Source of the DNA: Ischnura elegans
Lineage: Eukaryota; Arthropoda; Insecta; Odonata; Coenagrionidae
Assembly: GCF_921293095.1 (NCBI RefSeq)
Contig: NC_060251.1
Location: 64,745,585-64,809,584, forward strand
Direction: 5' to 3'
DNA length: 64,000 nucleotides
Shown here: positions 63,161 to 64,000 of the stretch, in pieces
Numbering within the stretch: position 1 is the first letter of the stretch
How the letters are laid out: the number at the start of each line of letters is the position of its first letter
Notes under the pieces: model-generated
Told to the model about the DNA's origin: nothing
Database searches by the model: none
Seen by the model: the letters and a program-made list of their open reading frames with translations, nothing else
Made by a program: the position numbers and the translations under genes

Positions 63161-63715
63161 TCGCGCGCCCGTCATCTAGGAGGCCTGCGGGATTGCTCTC
63201 ACCTGCGACCAAGTCTATTGTTTCGGCGTAGAATATCGGCAAAAGAAATCACTTTGCGGCAAGGAAATCCACTAAAAACTGCTGTTTTACTTACCACGGG
63301 ATAATCGTGCATCCATTACTGATTGTGAAGCAGGAGCAGACAAGAATGATACAAATTAGTCATGTATAAAACAGATGATTTTATTGAAATATATAGTCAC
63401 CGAATTGAAAGCAGTCACATAATTGTAGAGTATTTTCTCTTATTGGAAGTGTGTCTAGCGACATCCAATCTGTTATTCCTCACTTTAGTATAATTATTTA
63501 GAAATACATTTGTCAGAGTTTTAATAAATCTTGCAAAAAATAATTATTCTGTACATTGCACTGAATACAGCTGTCTTCATAAATTCCTCTTAAATTATCG
63601 TCAAGGAGGATAATTTTAAGAAATGTAGCCTCATACTTGGGTTCTGCTAGAGTCATCATAATGGCCAATGCATGAAGATCAACACTTATTACAGACATAC
63701 AAGGAGAAATAAGTC
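63161..63715. other. No recognisable gene
   Basis: Short minus frames only (for example 63513-63698). No domain is recognised. Confidence 0.4.
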
Positions 63716-63793
63716 CGTTTTACACGGTACACGGAATGCGCAATCTGACGTACGTGCGAAGGCGCAATCAAAATTGCGTCGTGTAAAGCGGTG
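63716..63793. repeat. Short imperfect inverted repeat (MITE-like)
   Basis: CCGTTTTACACGG and, inverted, CGTGTAAAGCGG enclose about 50 bp with GCGCAAT/ATTGCG. It is similar in type to the repeat at 36728-36831. Confidence 0.5.
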
Positions 63794-63794
63794 A

Positions 63795-63966
63795 ATTGCT
63801 AGAACAGATGCGAGACGGCAAAATTGTTGCCCAGTACCAGGAAATCCTGGGTAAGAAACTAGGAGGAGCAGAGAACCTGAGTGTAAATGACTCGGTAGAG
63901 AGAAAATGTCTTAATATAAAGAAGGCTATGGAAGAGGCTGCAAAGGAGACCATAGGAGAAAGATAG
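63795..63966 (+). pseudogene. RTE-like retrotransposon linker fragment
   Basis: The plus strand reads QMRDGKIVAQYQEILGKKLG, then DSVERKCLNIKKAMEEAAKE and TIGER. The pattern KxxxxYQExLxxKL…WxxIKxAxxEAAxExIG is the linker between endonuclease and RT in RTE/L2-type ORF2. It is interrupted by a stop at 63966. Confidence 0.6.
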
Positions 63967-64000
63967 AGAACAAGGAATGAAGTATCGTTTAATAATGAGT

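Noticed and set aside
1..64000. CRISPR arrays, rRNA or tRNA genes, bacterial operons
   Set aside because: None seen. The only short regular repeat array is the 16-bp minisatellite, which has no spacers.

Overview
The window looks like a transposon graveyard from an arthropod nuclear genome. The pointers are insect/arthropod-type non-LTR retrotransposons with short 3' microsatellite tails, piggyBac elements at TTAA, PIF/Harbinger, P-like and CACTA-like transposase remnants, GT-AG introns, and arthropod DUF4806-type genes. The species cannot be resolved. I see no bacterial-type operons, no rRNA or tRNA genes and no CRISPR. Almost every long reading frame belongs to a mobile element, and most are broken by frameshifts, stops or nested insertions.

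Layout. 1-3.4 kb: mostly unassigned, with a Penelope-like RT/GIY-YIG fragment (minus). 3.4-12.2 kb: a P-element-like relic, a spliced DUF4806-type gene (minus), and a CACTA-like transposase pseudogene (minus). That pseudogene is split by a complete piggyBac (6393-8881, TTAA target duplication) and by an RTE/L2-like insertion (9617-10638, 11-bp duplication), and it is cut at its N-terminal side by an I-like retroelement fragment. 13.8-16.4 kb: a complete, very young LTR element (13765-16354). Its two 300-bp LTRs look identical, with a TAAG target duplication, a tRNA-Leu-type primer site and a polypurine tract. Its only gene is an intact ORF of about 421 codons that looks more like the nucleoprotein of a negative-strand RNA virus than a Gag. 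16.5-19 kb: an R2-like C-terminal fragment and a CR1-like fragment split by a Harbinger-type element. 19.2-24 kb: a DUF4806 gene (minus) interrupted by a DIRS-like RT/RNase H fragment that sits between 0.81-kb direct repeats of the gene.

24-45.4 kb: nested I-like (APE-RT-RNase H) elements on the plus strand. Copy C (24066-24837) carries a 20 x 16-bp minisatellite in its 5' UTR. Copy B (24838-31485) contains nested copy A1. An unclassified DNA transposon follows, then copy D (32889-34911) with nested copy A2. Next come a two-gene Harbinger remnant (transposase tail plus MADF/Myb-like gene) and relics of C2H2/FAR1-like and SGNH-hydrolase-like proteins. Copy A (39147-44510) has an intact 1241-codon ORF2 and a twin-priming 5' inversion, and is itself inserted in a Jockey-type ORF1 on the minus strand. 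45.5-48 kb: a second piggyBac with an almost full transposase. 48.4-63.2 kb: four different Jockey-type elements head to tail on the minus strand. 63.8-64 kb: an RTE-like linker fragment.

The 'genes' here do not form a host pathway. The APE endonucleases, RTs and RNase H domains serve target-primed reverse transcription. The piggyBac, Harbinger, P and CACTA proteins are cut-and-paste transposases. The lone LTR element must borrow RT and integrase from elsewhere.
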